The notes: generated from the letters alone by a model not told the origin. A stretch of DNA of 48,527 nt from Streptomyces sp. B93 (GCF_018070565.1 NZ_JAGPXL010000049.1:1-48527); one strand, 5' to 3'. Shown: positions 1-8,694, counted from the stretch's first letter. A program made the numbers and translations.

Positions 1-44
1 CACCCCCGCCCCTCTCCCCGGGATCCGCCCCCCGCCCCTAGCGG

Positions 45-82
45 TAGGCTGCGCGGGCGGGGACCGCCACCGCACGGAGGGG
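45..82 (+). promoter_or_regulatory. Candidate -10 box and ribosome binding site for the cis-prenyltransferase gene
   Basis: TAGGCT at 45-50 fits the actinobacterial -10 form TANNNT. GGAGGGG at 76-82 lies 11 nt before the GTG at 94 and decides that start. I see no convincing -35. Confidence 0.4.
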
Positions 83-93
83 CTGACGATCAC

Positions 94-867
94 GTGAACC
101 TGCGCGACAAGCTGCGCGGCCTGCTGGTCAGGCTGTACGCGCGCCGGGTGGAAGGCCACCTGGACCACGCTCAGGTGCCCAAGCACATCGGCGTCATCAT
201 GGACGGCAACCGGCGCTGGGCGAAGGCGGCGGGCTCCTCCACCATGCACGGTCACCGCGCCGGTGCCGACAAGATCGAGGAGTTCCTCGGCTGGTGCACC
301 GAGACCGATGTCGAGGTCGTGACCCTCTGGCTGCTGTCGACGGACAACTTCGACCGGCCCAGCGAGGAACTGGTCCCCCTGCTCGGCATCATCGAGGACG
401 TCGTGCGCACCCTCGGCGCCGACGGACGCTGGCGGGTGCACCACGTCGGCACGCTCGACCTGCTGCCGGACGGCATGCAGCGCACGATCAAGGGGGCGCA
501 GGAGGCCACCGCGCACGTCGACGGGATAGTCGTCAACGTGGCCATCGGCTACGGCGGCCGCCAGGAGATCGCTGACGCCGTCCGCTCGATGCTCCTCGAC
601 GCCCATGACAGCGGCGTCTCGATGGAGAAGCTCGCAGAGTCCGTCGACATCGACATGATCGGACGTCACCTCTACACCGGCGCCCAGCCCGACCCGGACC
701 TGGTCATCAGGACCAGCGGCGAACAGCGGCTGTCCGGATTCATGCTCTGGCAGACGGCACACTCCGAGTACTACTTCTGCGACGTCTTCTGGCCCGCCTT
801 CCGCAAGGTCGACTTCCTGCGCGCCCTGCGCGACTACGCGGCCCGCCACCGCCGCTTCGGCGGCTGA
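94..867 (+). CDS. Isoprenyl transferase (cis-prenyltransferase, UppS family)
   Basis: A soluble enzyme that condenses isopentenyl diphosphate onto an allylic diphosphate in cis, feeding polyprenyl carrier lipid synthesis. The signature HIGVIMDGNRRWAK sits at residues 31-44, and Asp37 is the expected magnesium-binding residue. The second signature is RTSGEQRLSGFMLWQ followed by HSEYYFC near the C terminus. At 257 residues it has normal family length. The RLSGF motif (rather than RLSNF) and the tail ending RHRRFGG resemble, from memory, the mycobacterial short-chain Z-farnesyl diphosphate synthase Rv1086 more than classic undecaprenyl synthase. The product could therefore be Z-FPP; this is inference. 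GTG start with a good Shine-Dalgarno. It appears monocistronic. Confidence 0.93.
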   Translation: MNLRDKLRGLLVRLYARRVEGHLDHAQVPKHIGVIMDGNRRWAKAAGSSTMHGHRAGADKIEEFLGWCTETDVEVVTLWLLSTDNFDRPSEELVPLLGIIEDVVRTLGADGRWRVHHVGTLDLLPDGMQRTIKGAQEATAHVDGIVVNVAIGYGGRQEIADAVRSMLLDAHDSGVSMEKLAESVDIDMIGRHLYTGAQPDPDLVIRTSGEQRLSGFMLWQTAHSEYYFCDVFWPAFRKVDFLRALRDYAARHRRFGG

Positions 868-1182
868 CGCACATCTCACGCAGGCCCCACCGGGCAGCAC
901 GTAACACGGAGTTCACCAGCTCGCCGTCATATGCCCTGGCATGGCGGCGGGTGTTCGAGGGCATAAACCCAACAGGTCGACTCCCGAACCACGGGTGTCG
1001 GATCTCAGCGGGCGGCACGGGGCCGTCCGCCCGGGAGGCCCTTTGCACCAGCCCGATCGTGCGTTCACCGCACGGACGAAGCAGCGGAGGGCCGGTTCTC
1101 GGCCCGCAGTGCAGGGCGGCCGCAGACCGGTCCAGCTCCTCTCCGTCGCTCCCCGACCTCATCCGAGGGGGTACGTCCTTCC
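868..1182. other. Intergenic region with one hairpin, no gene seen
   Basis: About 315 bases between the prenyltransferase and PhoH genes. I see no coding pattern I trust. A hairpin with arms GGGCGG (1010-1015) and CCGCCC (1027-1032) lies in the middle. The last part must hold the PhoH promoter and the GAGGGGGT ribosome binding site at 1165-1172. Confidence 0.4.
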
Positions 1183-2508
1183 GTGGTGACCAGCACAAAG
1201 CGCCACAAGCCCGACCGGCGCACCTATGTTCTCGACACCAGCGTCCTGCTGGCCGACCCGAACGCCCTGAGCCGCTTCGAGGAGCACGAGGTCGTGCTCC
1301 CCGTCGTCGTGGTCACGGAGCTGGAGGCCAAGCGGCACCATCCCGAACTCGGCTACTTCGCCCGGCAGGCCCTCAGGCTGCTGGACGACTACCGCGTCCG
1401 GTACGGCCGTCTGGACGCCCCCATCCCGATCGGGGAGCTGGGCGGAACGCTCCGGGTCGAGCTGAACCACTCGGACCCCAGCGTGCTGCCCAGCGGCTAC
1501 CGCCTGGGGGACAACGACTCACGCATCCTCGCGGTCGCCCGCAACCTCCAGGCCGAGGGGTTCGACGTCACCGTCGTGTCGAAGGACCTCCCGCTGCGGA
1601 TCAAGGCGTCCTCCGTGGGCCTCCTCGCCGAGGAGTACCGGGCGGAACTCGCCATCACGGACGCCTCCGGCTGGACCGGGATGTCCGAAGTCACCCTCCC
1701 CGGCGAACAGGTGGACATCCTCTTCGAGGAAGGGCACCTGTACGTCCCCGAGGCCGCCGACCTGCCCGTGCACACCGGCCTGACCATCCAGTCGGAGCGC
1801 GGCAAGGCGCTCGGCCGGGTCACGCCGGAGGGCAGTGTCCGGCTGGTGCGCGGCGACCGGGAGGCGTTCGGCATCAAGGGGCGCAGCGCCGAGCAGCGGA
1901 TCGCGCTCGACCTGCTCCTCGACCCGGACGTGGGGATCGTGTCGATGGGCGGCCGGGCGGGCACCGGCAAGTCGGCGCTCGCGCTGTGCGCCGGTCTGGA
2001 GGCGGTGCTGGAGCGCCGTCAGCACCAGAAGGTGATGGTCTTCCGGCCGCTGTACGCCGTGGGCGGGCAGGAGCTGGGCTATCTGCCCGGCACCGAGGCC
2101 GAGAAGATGAGCCCCTGGGCGCAGGCGGTGTTCGACACCCTGTCGGCGGTGACGAGCCGTGAGGTCATCGAGGAGGTCACCGCGCGGGGCATGCTGGAGG
2201 TCCTGCCGCTCACCCACATCCGGGGCCGGTCCCTGCACGACGCGTTCGTGATCGTGGACGAGGCGCAGTCGCTGGAGCGGAACGTCCTGCTGACGGTTCT
2301 GTCCCGGATCGGGGCCAATTCCCGGGTCGTCCTCACCCATGACGTGGCGCAGCGCGACAACCTGCGCGTGGGGCGCTACGACGGAGTGGTGGCCGTCGTG
2401 GAGAAACTGAAGGGGCATCCGCTCTTCGCGCATGTCACGCTGACGCGGTCCGAGAGGTCCCAGATCGCGGCCCTTGTGACCGAAATGCTGGAGGATGGAC
2501 AGATCTGA
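1183..2508 (+). CDS. PIN-PhoH protein (PhoH family ATPase)
   Basis: A two-domain cytoplasmic protein. Residues about 14-150 are a PIN-like nuclease domain, with YVLDTSVLL carrying Asp18, then Glu47 and the acidic GDNDS at 109-113. Residues about 225-441 are a PhoH P-loop ATPase, with Walker A GRAGTGKS at 257-264 and Walker B VIVDEAQS about 100 residues later. This fusion is known as PhoH2 and, in mycobacteria, acts as an RNA-unwinding ribonuclease (family knowledge). At 441 residues it is full length. Start: GTG with GAGGGGGT 10 nt upstream; the next codon is also GTG and is an alternative. No antitoxin-like partner sits upstream, so a toxin role is not supported here. Confidence 0.92.
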   Translation: MVTSTKRHKPDRRTYVLDTSVLLADPNALSRFEEHEVVLPVVVVTELEAKRHHPELGYFARQALRLLDDYRVRYGRLDAPIPIGELGGTLRVELNHSDPSVLPSGYRLGDNDSRILAVARNLQAEGFDVTVVSKDLPLRIKASSVGLLAEEYRAELAITDASGWTGMSEVTLPGEQVDILFEEGHLYVPEAADLPVHTGLTIQSERGKALGRVTPEGSVRLVRGDREAFGIKGRSAEQRIALDLLLDPDVGIVSMGGRAGTGKSALALCAGLEAVLERRQHQKVMVFRPLYAVGGQELGYLPGTEAEKMSPWAQAVFDTLSAVTSREVIEEVTARGMLEVLPLTHIRGRSLHDAFVIVDEAQSLERNVLLTVLSRIGANSRVVLTHDVAQRDNLRVGRYDGVVAVVEKLKGHPLFAHVTLTRSERSQIAALVTEMLEDGQI

Positions 2509-2514
2509 CCGTAG

Positions 2515-2587
2515 CGCCCCAGGTCGGGGCGGTTACCCGGCAGTTGGCGCCGTCCGGCAAAGGCCCAGAGCCTAGCCGGGCGGCGCC
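2515..2587 (+). terminator. Two hairpins after the PhoH gene
   Basis: A small hairpin (CGCCCC 2515-2520, GGGGCG 2526-2531) is followed by a long one. Its arms are GGCGCCGTCCGGC (2546-2558) and GCCGGGCGGCGCC (2575-2587), 13 pairs with one G-U, and AGGC/GCCT pair again inside the loop. There is no T-run, as is common for Streptomyces terminators. The second hairpin could instead belong to the leader of the next gene. Confidence 0.5.
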
Positions 2588-2630
2588 GCCGTGTGTGGGG
2601 GAAAGAGGAAATCCCCGGGGCCGAACCGCA

Positions 2631-2644
2631 TGTGAGCTTTCACA
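2631..2644. promoter_or_regulatory. CRP/FNR-like dyad TGTGA-N4-TCACA
   Basis: A perfect inverted repeat, TGTGA at 2631-2635 and TCACA at 2640-2644, about 280 nt before the transglycosylase-like gene. It contains GTG-N6-CAC, close to but not identical with the Streptomyces Crp consensus I remember. Wall hydrolase genes are known Crp targets in S. coelicolor, so a link is plausible but unproven. Confidence 0.35.
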
Positions 2645-2923
2645 CGCAACTCGGAATTGCCTTGCGCCGTCGGGTTACGGCAGAGTCTCAATCCTGTCAG
2701 GCCCCGCATACGACACTTCTGTGCCCCCAGCGCCACGGCACACCAACAGCAACAACTCCATAGCAGCCGTCGTATGCCGCCCGAGCACCATGCGGCGCTC
2801 CCGAGCCGGGAGTTGCCCACCGGGCCCGCGCCTCCCGTGACCCCGCAGTTGGGGAGGCCAGTGCCAGGGGCACGATTGCGTCCGCCAGGGTCACCGAAGC
2901 GGGCGATGCTGGAAGGAAACCGT

Positions 2924-3628
2924 GTGAGCCGGATCTCGGTCCGGGGATTCGCAGTGGCCTCCGCCACCGCGGTCACCGCAGTCGGAAGCGTCGTCGGCGT
3001 TGCCTCGGGCAGCACCGCCCAGAACAACGACGCCGAGGCGGCGGCAACCGACCTGACGCTCCTCGCGGACATACCCGCGGGCCAGCAGGCCCAGGTGCAG
3101 ACCGCGTCCCTGACGCAGCAGGCCGACGTGCAGGCCATCGCCGCGGACGCCAGCGCCAAGAAGGAAGCGGAGGAAGCGGCCCGCAAGGCCGCCGCCAAGT
3201 CCGCGATCGAGAAGAAGGAAGCCGCCGAGGCGGCGGAGAAGGCCGCCCAGGAGGCCAAGGAGCGCGAGGAGGCCGAGGAACTGGCCAGCCGCTCCGCCAC
3301 CCGGGACGCCTCCAGCTTCACGGTCCAGAGTTCCTACTCCATCGCGGAGATCCAGTCGATGGCGCGGGCGATGGTCCCGGGCGACCAGTGGACGTGCTTC
3401 AGCAACATCGTGGACCACGAGTCCAGCTGGAACTACCAGGCGGTCAACCCCTCCTCTGGCGCGTACGGCCTCTTCCAGGCGCTGCCGGGCTCCAAGATGT
3501 CGTCGGTCGGCTCCGACTGGCAGACCAACCCGGCCACCCAGATCAAGTGGGGCCTGAACTACATGAACGAGCGGTACGGCAGCCCCTGCGGCGCCTGGGA
3601 CTTCTGGCAGGCCAACCGCTGGTACTGA
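2924..3628 (+). CDS. Secreted transglycosylase-like (SLT-type) wall protein
   Basis: A 234-residue exported protein. Residues 1-34 look like a signal peptide (Arg near the N terminus, hydrophobic stretch from about 8, small residues before a GSTAQ cleavage region). Residues about 75-125 are an Ala/Glu/Lys-rich coiled coil that may span or contact the wall. The last 85 residues form a compact lysozyme-like domain with DHESSWNYQ (probable catalytic Glu), GAYGLFQALPG and the terminal WDFWQANRWY. It probably cleaves peptidoglycan during growth or germination. Start: GTG at 2924 with GGAAGG 8 nt upstream; ATG at 2906 is a weaker alternative. The 400-nt leader is long for this genus. Confidence 0.85.
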   Translation: MSRISVRGFAVASATAVTAVGSVVGVASGSTAQNNDAEAAATDLTLLADIPAGQQAQVQTASLTQQADVQAIAADASAKKEAEEAARKAAAKSAIEKKEAAEAAEKAAQEAKEREEAEELASRSATRDASSFTVQSSYSIAEIQSMARAMVPGDQWTCFSNIVDHESSWNYQAVNPSSGAYGLFQALPGSKMSSVGSDWQTNPATQIKWGLNYMNERYGSPCGAWDFWQANRWY

Positions 3629-3658
3629 GCCGGACCACCCGCTCGTCTCAACCCCGCG

Positions 3659-3690
3659 AAGCCCTTCCCCGTCCTAGGGGAGGGGCTTTC
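3659..3690 (+). terminator. Intrinsic terminator after the transglycosylase-like gene
   Basis: Arms AAGCCCTTCCCC (3659-3670) and GGGGAGGGGCTT (3677-3688) form 12 pairs with one G-U around a 6-nt loop, followed by TC. Confidence 0.8.
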
Positions 3691-3776
3691 GCGCTGTCCG
3701 GGGCCGGGGCCCTGTACGGTCGGATCCGACGACTCCGGGGGGAGTGGTGGGGAAGAACGGGGGAAGAGGACGGATC

Positions 3777-5087
3777 ATGTCGCGAGTGCCTGGATGGCTC
3801 GGCCGGCTCGGTGCCGGACTGACGGCGGCGAGCGAGCGGTGGAGCGAACGCCGGGCCGAGGTGGCCCGGCAGGACGCCGAGCGCGACGCGCATCCGCCGG
3901 AGTCCGCCACCGGCCAGGTGCCGCCCCCGCCCGACCATCCGCCCCTCGTCCAGCCGAGGCCCGATCCGGCGCAGGCGGTGCCGTGGGGCGTACGGGTGGC
4001 CGCCGAGGTCGGGTGGCGGCTGCTGGTGCTGGCCGGGACGGTGTGGGTGCTGATGCGGGTCATCAGCGCCGTACAGCTGGTGGTGCTGGCGTTCGCGGCC
4101 TCGCTGCTGATGACCGCGCTGCTCCAGCCGACCGTGGCGCGGCTACGGCGGTACGGGGTGCCGCGGGGGCCCGCGACCGCGCTGACCGCGGTGCTCGGGT
4201 TCGTGGTGATGGGCCTGATCGGGTGGTTCGTGACCTGGCAGGTCATGGAGAACATCGACAACCTCTCCGACCAGATCCAGGACGGCATCGAGGAGCTGCG
4301 GCGGTGGCTGCTCGACAGCCCGTTCCACGTCACGGACAAGCAGATCAACGAGATCGCCGCGAACCTGCGGGAGGCGGTCGGCGCCAACACCGACCAGATC
4401 ACCTCCGCGGGTCTGGAGGGCGTGACGGTGGTCGTGGAGACCCTGACGGGCATTCTCCTGGCCGTCTTCTCCACCCTGTTCCTGCTCTACGACGGCCGCC
4501 GGATCTGGGAGTGGTCCCTGAAGCTGGTCCCGGCGGCGGCCCGGCCCGGGGTGGCCGGGGCGGGGCCGCGGGCCTGGCGGACACTGACGGCGTACGTACG
4601 CGGCACGGTGGTGGTCGCGCTGATCGACGCCATCTTCATCGGGCTCGGCATCTACTTCCTGGACGTCCCGATGGCCGTCCCGCTCGCCGTGTTCATCTTC
4701 CTGTTCGCCTTCATCCCGCTGGTGGGCGCGGTGGTGTCCGGGGCGCTGGCGGTCGTCGTCGCCCTGGTCACCCAAGGGGTGTTCACCGCGGTGATGACGC
4801 TGGCCGTCGTCCTGGCCGTGCAGCAGATCGAGGGCCACATCCTCCAGCCGTTCATCCTCGGCCGCGCGGTCCGGGTGCATCCCCTCGCCGTCGTGCTGTC
4901 CGTGACGGCGGGCGGCATGATCGCCGGGATCGGCGGCGCGGTCGTCGCGGTGCCCCTGGTGGCGGTGACCAACACCGTCGTCGGCTATCTGCGCGGCTAC
5001 TCCGAGGAGGTGGCACGGGCAAGGCTGGTGGCGGAGTCCAAGACCCCGCCACCAGCCCCGGCCGACAACGGCACGGAGGCGTCGTAG
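3777..5087 (+). CDS. AI-2E family transporter (PerM/TqsA-like membrane protein)
   Basis: A 436-residue integral membrane protein. After a charged, proline-rich N-terminal tail of about 80 residues comes the AI-2E transporter fold: paired hydrophobic segments at about 82-130 and 140-165, an amphipathic domain (about 165-230, with NIDNLSDQIQDGIEEL), then four or five further helices including IPLVGAVVSGALAVVVALV and QQIEGHILQPFILGRAV. The family exports small molecules or works as a cation antiporter; the substrate cannot be told from sequence. ATG at 3777 follows GGGGGAAGAGGA; an in-frame GTG at 3744 is less likely. It converges with the ABC permease gene with a 1-bp gap. Confidence 0.87.
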   Translation: MSRVPGWLGRLGAGLTAASERWSERRAEVARQDAERDAHPPESATGQVPPPPDHPPLVQPRPDPAQAVPWGVRVAAEVGWRLLVLAGTVWVLMRVISAVQLVVLAFAASLLMTALLQPTVARLRRYGVPRGPATALTAVLGFVVMGLIGWFVTWQVMENIDNLSDQIQDGIEELRRWLLDSPFHVTDKQINEIAANLREAVGANTDQITSAGLEGVTVVVETLTGILLAVFSTLFLLYDGRRIWEWSLKLVPAAARPGVAGAGPRAWRTLTAYVRGTVVVALIDAIFIGLGIYFLDVPMAVPLAVFIFLFAFIPLVGAVVSGALAVVVALVTQGVFTAVMTLAVVLAVQQIEGHILQPFILGRAVRVHPLAVVLSVTAGGMIAGIGGAVVAVPLVAVTNTVVGYLRGYSEEVARARLVAESKTPPPAPADNGTEAS

Positions 5088-5088
5088 C

Positions 5089-7422
5089 TCACTCGGTGCG
5101 CAGCCCCTCCGGCCGCATCAGACGCCACAGCGGCGGCAGGCTCAGCAGGGTCACGGCGAGGACGACGGCCGCGCCGATACCGGTCATGGTCGCCACGCTC
5201 GACCAGTCCACCGCGACCGGTGTCGCCGTCATCCGCAGCAGCACGGCGCCCAGCGTCAGGCCCACCGCGGCGGCCAGGACCAGGCCGAGGGCGACCGGGA
5301 TCGCCGTCTGCCAGAGCACCGACAGGCTCAGGGTGCGGCGCCGGGTGCCGAAGGCGACCAGCGACGACAGCAGCTTGCGGCGTTCGCGCAGCTGCTCCAG
5401 CTGGGAGACGAGCAGGCTCGCGCCGATCAGCGTCAGGACACAGGCGGCGCCGACGAACAACCCGGTGCGGATGGAGTCGTAGCGGTCGGCGCGGTCCGTG
5501 GCGGTCCACATCATCGGGTACGCCAGCGGGTCGACGGTCGCGGCCGTGTTGCGCACCAGCTCGGACGCGTCCGGCACCGAGAAGTCGACGGCCAGGTACA
5601 CCTGCCCGGTCAGCGCCCGTGCCGCGCCCTCGGGCAGGGCGCCCGGGGTGAGGAGGAAGCCGCTGCGCTCGCCGCCCGTCATGTCCGTGCGGGTCCCCGC
5701 CGACTTCAGGCCCTCCGGGAGCGTCCAGGGGACCTCCCGGCCGGGCAGGGCGCCCTCGTAGGACGGGTCGAGGTACAGGGTGCGGCCCGGCTTCGCCAGC
5801 GCCGGTGTCTCCGTGTCGTACTCGGCACCCGTCACCGCGAACGCGTCGCCGTCCCGGCACGACGGCAGCTCGGCCACCTCCCGCAGGGCCGCGCAGTCGC
5901 CGACGGTCACCTGGGCGGTGCTGTCCGGGTCGCGGCGCCGGTCGCCGAGGCCGCCCTCGGAGTAAGCGGTCGCCTCGCGCACCCCCGGGGTCTGCCGGAA
6001 CCGCTCGGCGGCGGTGGTCACGGCCACGTCGCTCGTCAGGCGCACCTGCATCTGCGCGCGGGTCAGGTCGGCGCCGGTCGGCCGGGTGTAGTCGCTCTCG
6101 ACACCGGCGAACAGCATCTGGAGGGCGATCGCACCCGCCACCGCGACCGCGATGCCGTTGACCGTGCGGGCCGCCGTACCGCTGCTCAACTGGAGCCTGC
6201 GCACGGCCAGTTGCCAGGACACGGCGCCCGCGCCGAGCCGGGCGACGAACCGCTCGACGAGCCACGGCAGCAGCGCGGTGACGCCGACCAGCAGCAGGAC
6301 CACACCGCCGACGACCAGGTACTCGTTGAAGTCACCGTTGTCGCGGCCCTGGCCGGTCATCGGGTACAGGGCGGCGAGACCGGCCAGCGGCAGCAGCAGC
6401 CGCCACCACAGCCGCCGCCGCGCGGGCTTCGCGGTACGGACCACGCCCAGCGGCTCGATCACCACACCGCGCAGCGCGAGCAGGGTGACCAGTACGGCGG
6501 CCAGCGGCACCGTCACCGCGACCAGCGCGGCCAGCGCGGGGGAGGGGTTGAGGTAGCTCGGGAAGACACTGATCCCGAACGCCTCAAGGGAACCCGCCCC
6601 CTCCCTGCCCAGCAGGAAGAAGACCACCCCGAAGGCCAGTCCCAGCGCGGACCCCGCGAGCGCCTCGCCCGCGGCGACCCGGCGGGTCATCCGGCTGTCG
6701 GAGCCGACCAGCCGCAGCGCGGCGAGCCGCCGGTCGCGTCCCTCCCCGCCGAACCGCACGGCCGCGGCGATGAACACGCCGACCGGCATCAGCAGGACCG
6801 CGAAGAGCACCACGATCAGCAGGATCAGCACCGGGTCCCACGGTTCGGTCCCCTGCTGCGCGCCGCCGAAGCGGTCGATCCGGGTGACGTAGGAGGTGTC
6901 GATGTGCTCGGCGAGGCCCTGACCGCCCCGGTAGAAGGAGAGTTCGGCGGGGCCGACCAGGCCCTGGTCGCCGATGGTGCCGGTGATCTCGTCGGGCAGC
7001 CGTTCCCGCAGCAGGGCGCCCTCGTCCGACTCCAGCAGCCGCCGGAGCGCCGGGGAGACCAGCATCTCGCCCTTCGCCGGGAACCGGGACACGCCCGGCG
7101 GCAGTGGCGCCCGCGCCCCCTCCGGCTCCAGCTCCCGGCCCCGGATCTCGTCGTCGTGGTAGGAGGTGTCGACATCCGCGACGAGCAGGGAACGGTCCGA
7201 CTTCGGCGCCGTCACGGGGCCGTAGGTGATGTCCGTACGCGCCGCCGACCGCTCGTGCCGGGCGTCCAGCGCGTTCGGGATCGCGGTGGTGAGCAGCAGC
7301 AGCGCCACGCCGAGGCCGACGCCGACGCCGGTGAGGACGGCCCGCACCCAGCCACCGCGGCCGGTGAACGCGAAGGACGCGCCCATGGCGAGGTCGCGGT
7401 ACCACTGCCGGGCGGCACTCAT
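5089..7422 (-). CDS. FtsX-type ABC transporter permease, large
   Basis: A 777-residue membrane protein with two FtsX-like permease units. TM1 is near the N terminus (GWVRAVLTGVGVGLGVALLL). An extracellular domain follows, then three helices in about 205-320, a second set at about 335-400, another extracellular domain with the Cys pair GDCAALREVAELPSC, and three C-terminal helices ending at PLWRLMRPEGLRTE. This is the MacB/LolC-like layout. It pairs with the ATPase encoded just upstream, whose stop overlaps this ATG by 4 bp. Likely an exporter or mechanotransmission ABC system under the PadR regulator of the operon. Substrate unknown. Confidence 0.9.
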   Translation of the reverse strand: MSAARQWYRDLAMGASFAFTGRGGWVRAVLTGVGVGLGVALLLLTTAIPNALDARHERSAARTDITYGPVTAPKSDRSLLVADVDTSYHDDEIRGRELEPEGARAPLPPGVSRFPAKGEMLVSPALRRLLESDEGALLRERLPDEITGTIGDQGLVGPAELSFYRGGQGLAEHIDTSYVTRIDRFGGAQQGTEPWDPVLILLIVVLFAVLLMPVGVFIAAAVRFGGEGRDRRLAALRLVGSDSRMTRRVAAGEALAGSALGLAFGVVFFLLGREGAGSLEAFGISVFPSYLNPSPALAALVAVTVPLAAVLVTLLALRGVVIEPLGVVRTAKPARRRLWWRLLLPLAGLAALYPMTGQGRDNGDFNEYLVVGGVVLLLVGVTALLPWLVERFVARLGAGAVSWQLAVRRLQLSSGTAARTVNGIAVAVAGAIALQMLFAGVESDYTRPTGADLTRAQMQVRLTSDVAVTTAAERFRQTPGVREATAYSEGGLGDRRRDPDSTAQVTVGDCAALREVAELPSCRDGDAFAVTGAEYDTETPALAKPGRTLYLDPSYEGALPGREVPWTLPEGLKSAGTRTDMTGGERSGFLLTPGALPEGAARALTGQVYLAVDFSVPDASELVRNTAATVDPLAYPMMWTATDRADRYDSIRTGLFVGAACVLTLIGASLLVSQLEQLRERRKLLSSLVAFGTRRRTLSLSVLWQTAIPVALGLVLAAAVGLTLGAVLLRMTATPVAVDWSSVATMTGIGAAVVLAVTLLSLPPLWRLMRPEGLRTE

Positions 7423-8108
7423 ACGGCCCGCTCCATGTCCCGGGACCTGCCGTCGCGGACGACGATCTCGCGGTCGGAGTAGGCGGCGACGCGGGCCTCG
7501 TGGGTGACGAGGACGACGGCGGCGTTGGTGGAGCGCGCGGCGTCGGTGAGGAGTTCCATCACGCGCTCCCCGTTGAGGGAGTCGAGGGCGCCGGTCGGCT
7601 CGTCGGCGAACAGGACCTTGGGGTCGGTGACCAGGGCCCGCGCCACCGCCACCCGCTGGCCCTGGCCGCCGGAGACCTCGCCGGGCCGCTTGCGCCGCAG
7701 GTCGTCGACCTCGAGGCGTTCCATCCAGGTGAGCGCGGCGCGCTCGGCGTCCTTGCGGGGGCGGCCGTTGAGGCGCAGCGGCAGCGCCACGTTCTCCACG
7801 CAGGTCAGTTCGGGTACCAGCTGCCCGAACTGGAAGACGAACCCGAACTCCGAGCGGCGCAGGGCGCTGCGCCGGGTGTCGCCCATGGTCGCCATCTCCT
7901 GGCCGGCGTAGACGATCGAGCCCGAGTCGGGGGTGACAATCCCGGCGAGGCAGTGCAGCAGGGTCGACTTGCCGGACCCGGAGGGGCCCATGACGGCGAC
8001 GACCTCGCCGGGGTGGATGGAGAAGTCGGCGCCGTCCAGGGCGGTGGTGGGGCCGTAGGCCTTGCGGAGCTGGGAGGCGGTGAGCAGGGAGCCGGAGGGT
8101 GCGGTCAC
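7419..8108 (-). CDS. ABC transporter ATP-binding protein (MacB/LolD type)
   Basis: A 229-residue nucleotide-binding subunit. Walker A GPSGSGKST is at 41-49; the signature SGGQGQRVAVARAL, Walker B VLFADEPTGALDS and the switch His in VLVTHEARV are all intact. The EPTGALDS form is typical of ATPases serving FtsX-type permeases, which fits the neighbour downstream. I chose the GTG at 8108 because it overlaps the PadR stop as GTGA; the long in-frame extension upstream is a shadow of the PadR gene. Confidence 0.93.
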   Translation of the reverse strand: MTAPSGSLLTASQLRKAYGPTTALDGADFSIHPGEVVAVMGPSGSGKSTLLHCLAGIVTPDSGSIVYAGQEMATMGDTRRSALRRSEFGFVFQFGQLVPELTCVENVALPLRLNGRPRKDAERAALTWMERLEVDDLRRKRPGEVSGGQGQRVAVARALVTDPKVLFADEPTGALDSLNGERVMELLTDAARSTNAAVVLVTHEARVAAYSDREIVVRDGRSRDMERAV

Positions 8109-8632
8109 TTGGTCCTCACCGCCTCGGCGAGCTTGTCGAGGCGGGCGGCGGTCAGTTCCAGCCAGCGCAGGTCGGCCTCCAGGTGGAACAGGGCGTGGTC
8201 GCAGATCAGCTGGTCGGCGAGGTCGCCCTTGCGCTTGCGGTCGGTGAGGATCCGCATCATCCGCAGGTGCTCGGAGCGCTGGGTGTCGAGGATGTCGGCG
8301 GCGTCGCGCCGGGTGAGCAGGGCGAGGACGACCTTGGTGTACAGGGTCGACTGGAGGTACGGCTCCGGCTTCTCCGGGGTGCCGAGCCACCGTTCGACGT
8401 CGGTGACCCCGGCGTCGGTGATGGCGTACCGCTTGCGCTCGGGGCCGCCGCCGGGCTCGATGCCGTCGACCTCGACGAGGCCGTTCTTCAGCAGGCGGGA
8501 CATCGTCGAGTAGACCTGGCCGTAGTGCAGGGGCCGGTCCTGACCGAACTTCTCGTCGAACGCCCGCTTCAGGTCGTAGCCGTGGCGCGGGCCGGACTCC
8601 AGGAGTCCGAGGAGGGTGTGACCGATGGACAT
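8105..8632 (-). CDS. PadR family transcriptional regulator
   Basis: A 175-residue DNA-binding repressor. The N-terminal winged helix begins MSIGHTLLGLLESGPRHGY, followed by the wing region NGLVEVDGIEPGGGPERKRY. The C-terminal helical dimerisation domain (about 95-175) is of the PadR-s2/VirR type. It is the first gene of the operon and most likely represses itself and the ABC genes. The ATG at 8632 lies at the edge of a large palindrome. A GTG 17 codons further upstream (8683) is possible but would begin inside that palindrome's far arm. No strong Shine-Dalgarno; a TATACT box 20 nt upstream suggests a very short leader. Confidence 0.9.
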   Translation of the reverse strand: MSIGHTLLGLLESGPRHGYDLKRAFDEKFGQDRPLHYGQVYSTMSRLLKNGLVEVDGIEPGGGPERKRYAITDAGVTDVERWLGTPEKPEPYLQSTLYTKVVLALLTRRDAADILDTQRSEHLRMMRILTDRKRKGDLADQLICDHALFHLEADLRWLELTAARLDKLAEAVRTK

Positions 8633-8694
8633 GCCGAGCACTGTACACAGGGAGTATACCTCGTGTGTATACGCGGCGTGCACAGTGCTCGGCA
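8632..8694. promoter_or_regulatory. 63-bp nested palindrome, probable PadR operator and promoter
   Basis: Outer arms of 17 bp with one mismatch, 8632-8648 and 8678-8694 (core GCCGAGCACTGT / ACAGTGCTCGGC), share one centre at 8663 with inner arms GTATAC at 8654-8659 and 8667-8672. On the minus strand TATACT (8658 to 8653) is a good -10 for the PadR gene, so a bound regulator would cover the promoter, the leader and the start codon. Confidence 0.65.

Noticed and set aside
1183..2508. PhoH2 toxin-antitoxin pair as in mycobacteria
   Set aside because: No small antitoxin frame with a ribosome site precedes the gene.
2545..2923. c-di-AMP (ydaO) riboswitch before the wall hydrolase gene
   Set aside because: I looked for the conserved landmarks such as the GGGGGAACC-like and CCGACAGCTAACCTCG-like stretches and did not find them.
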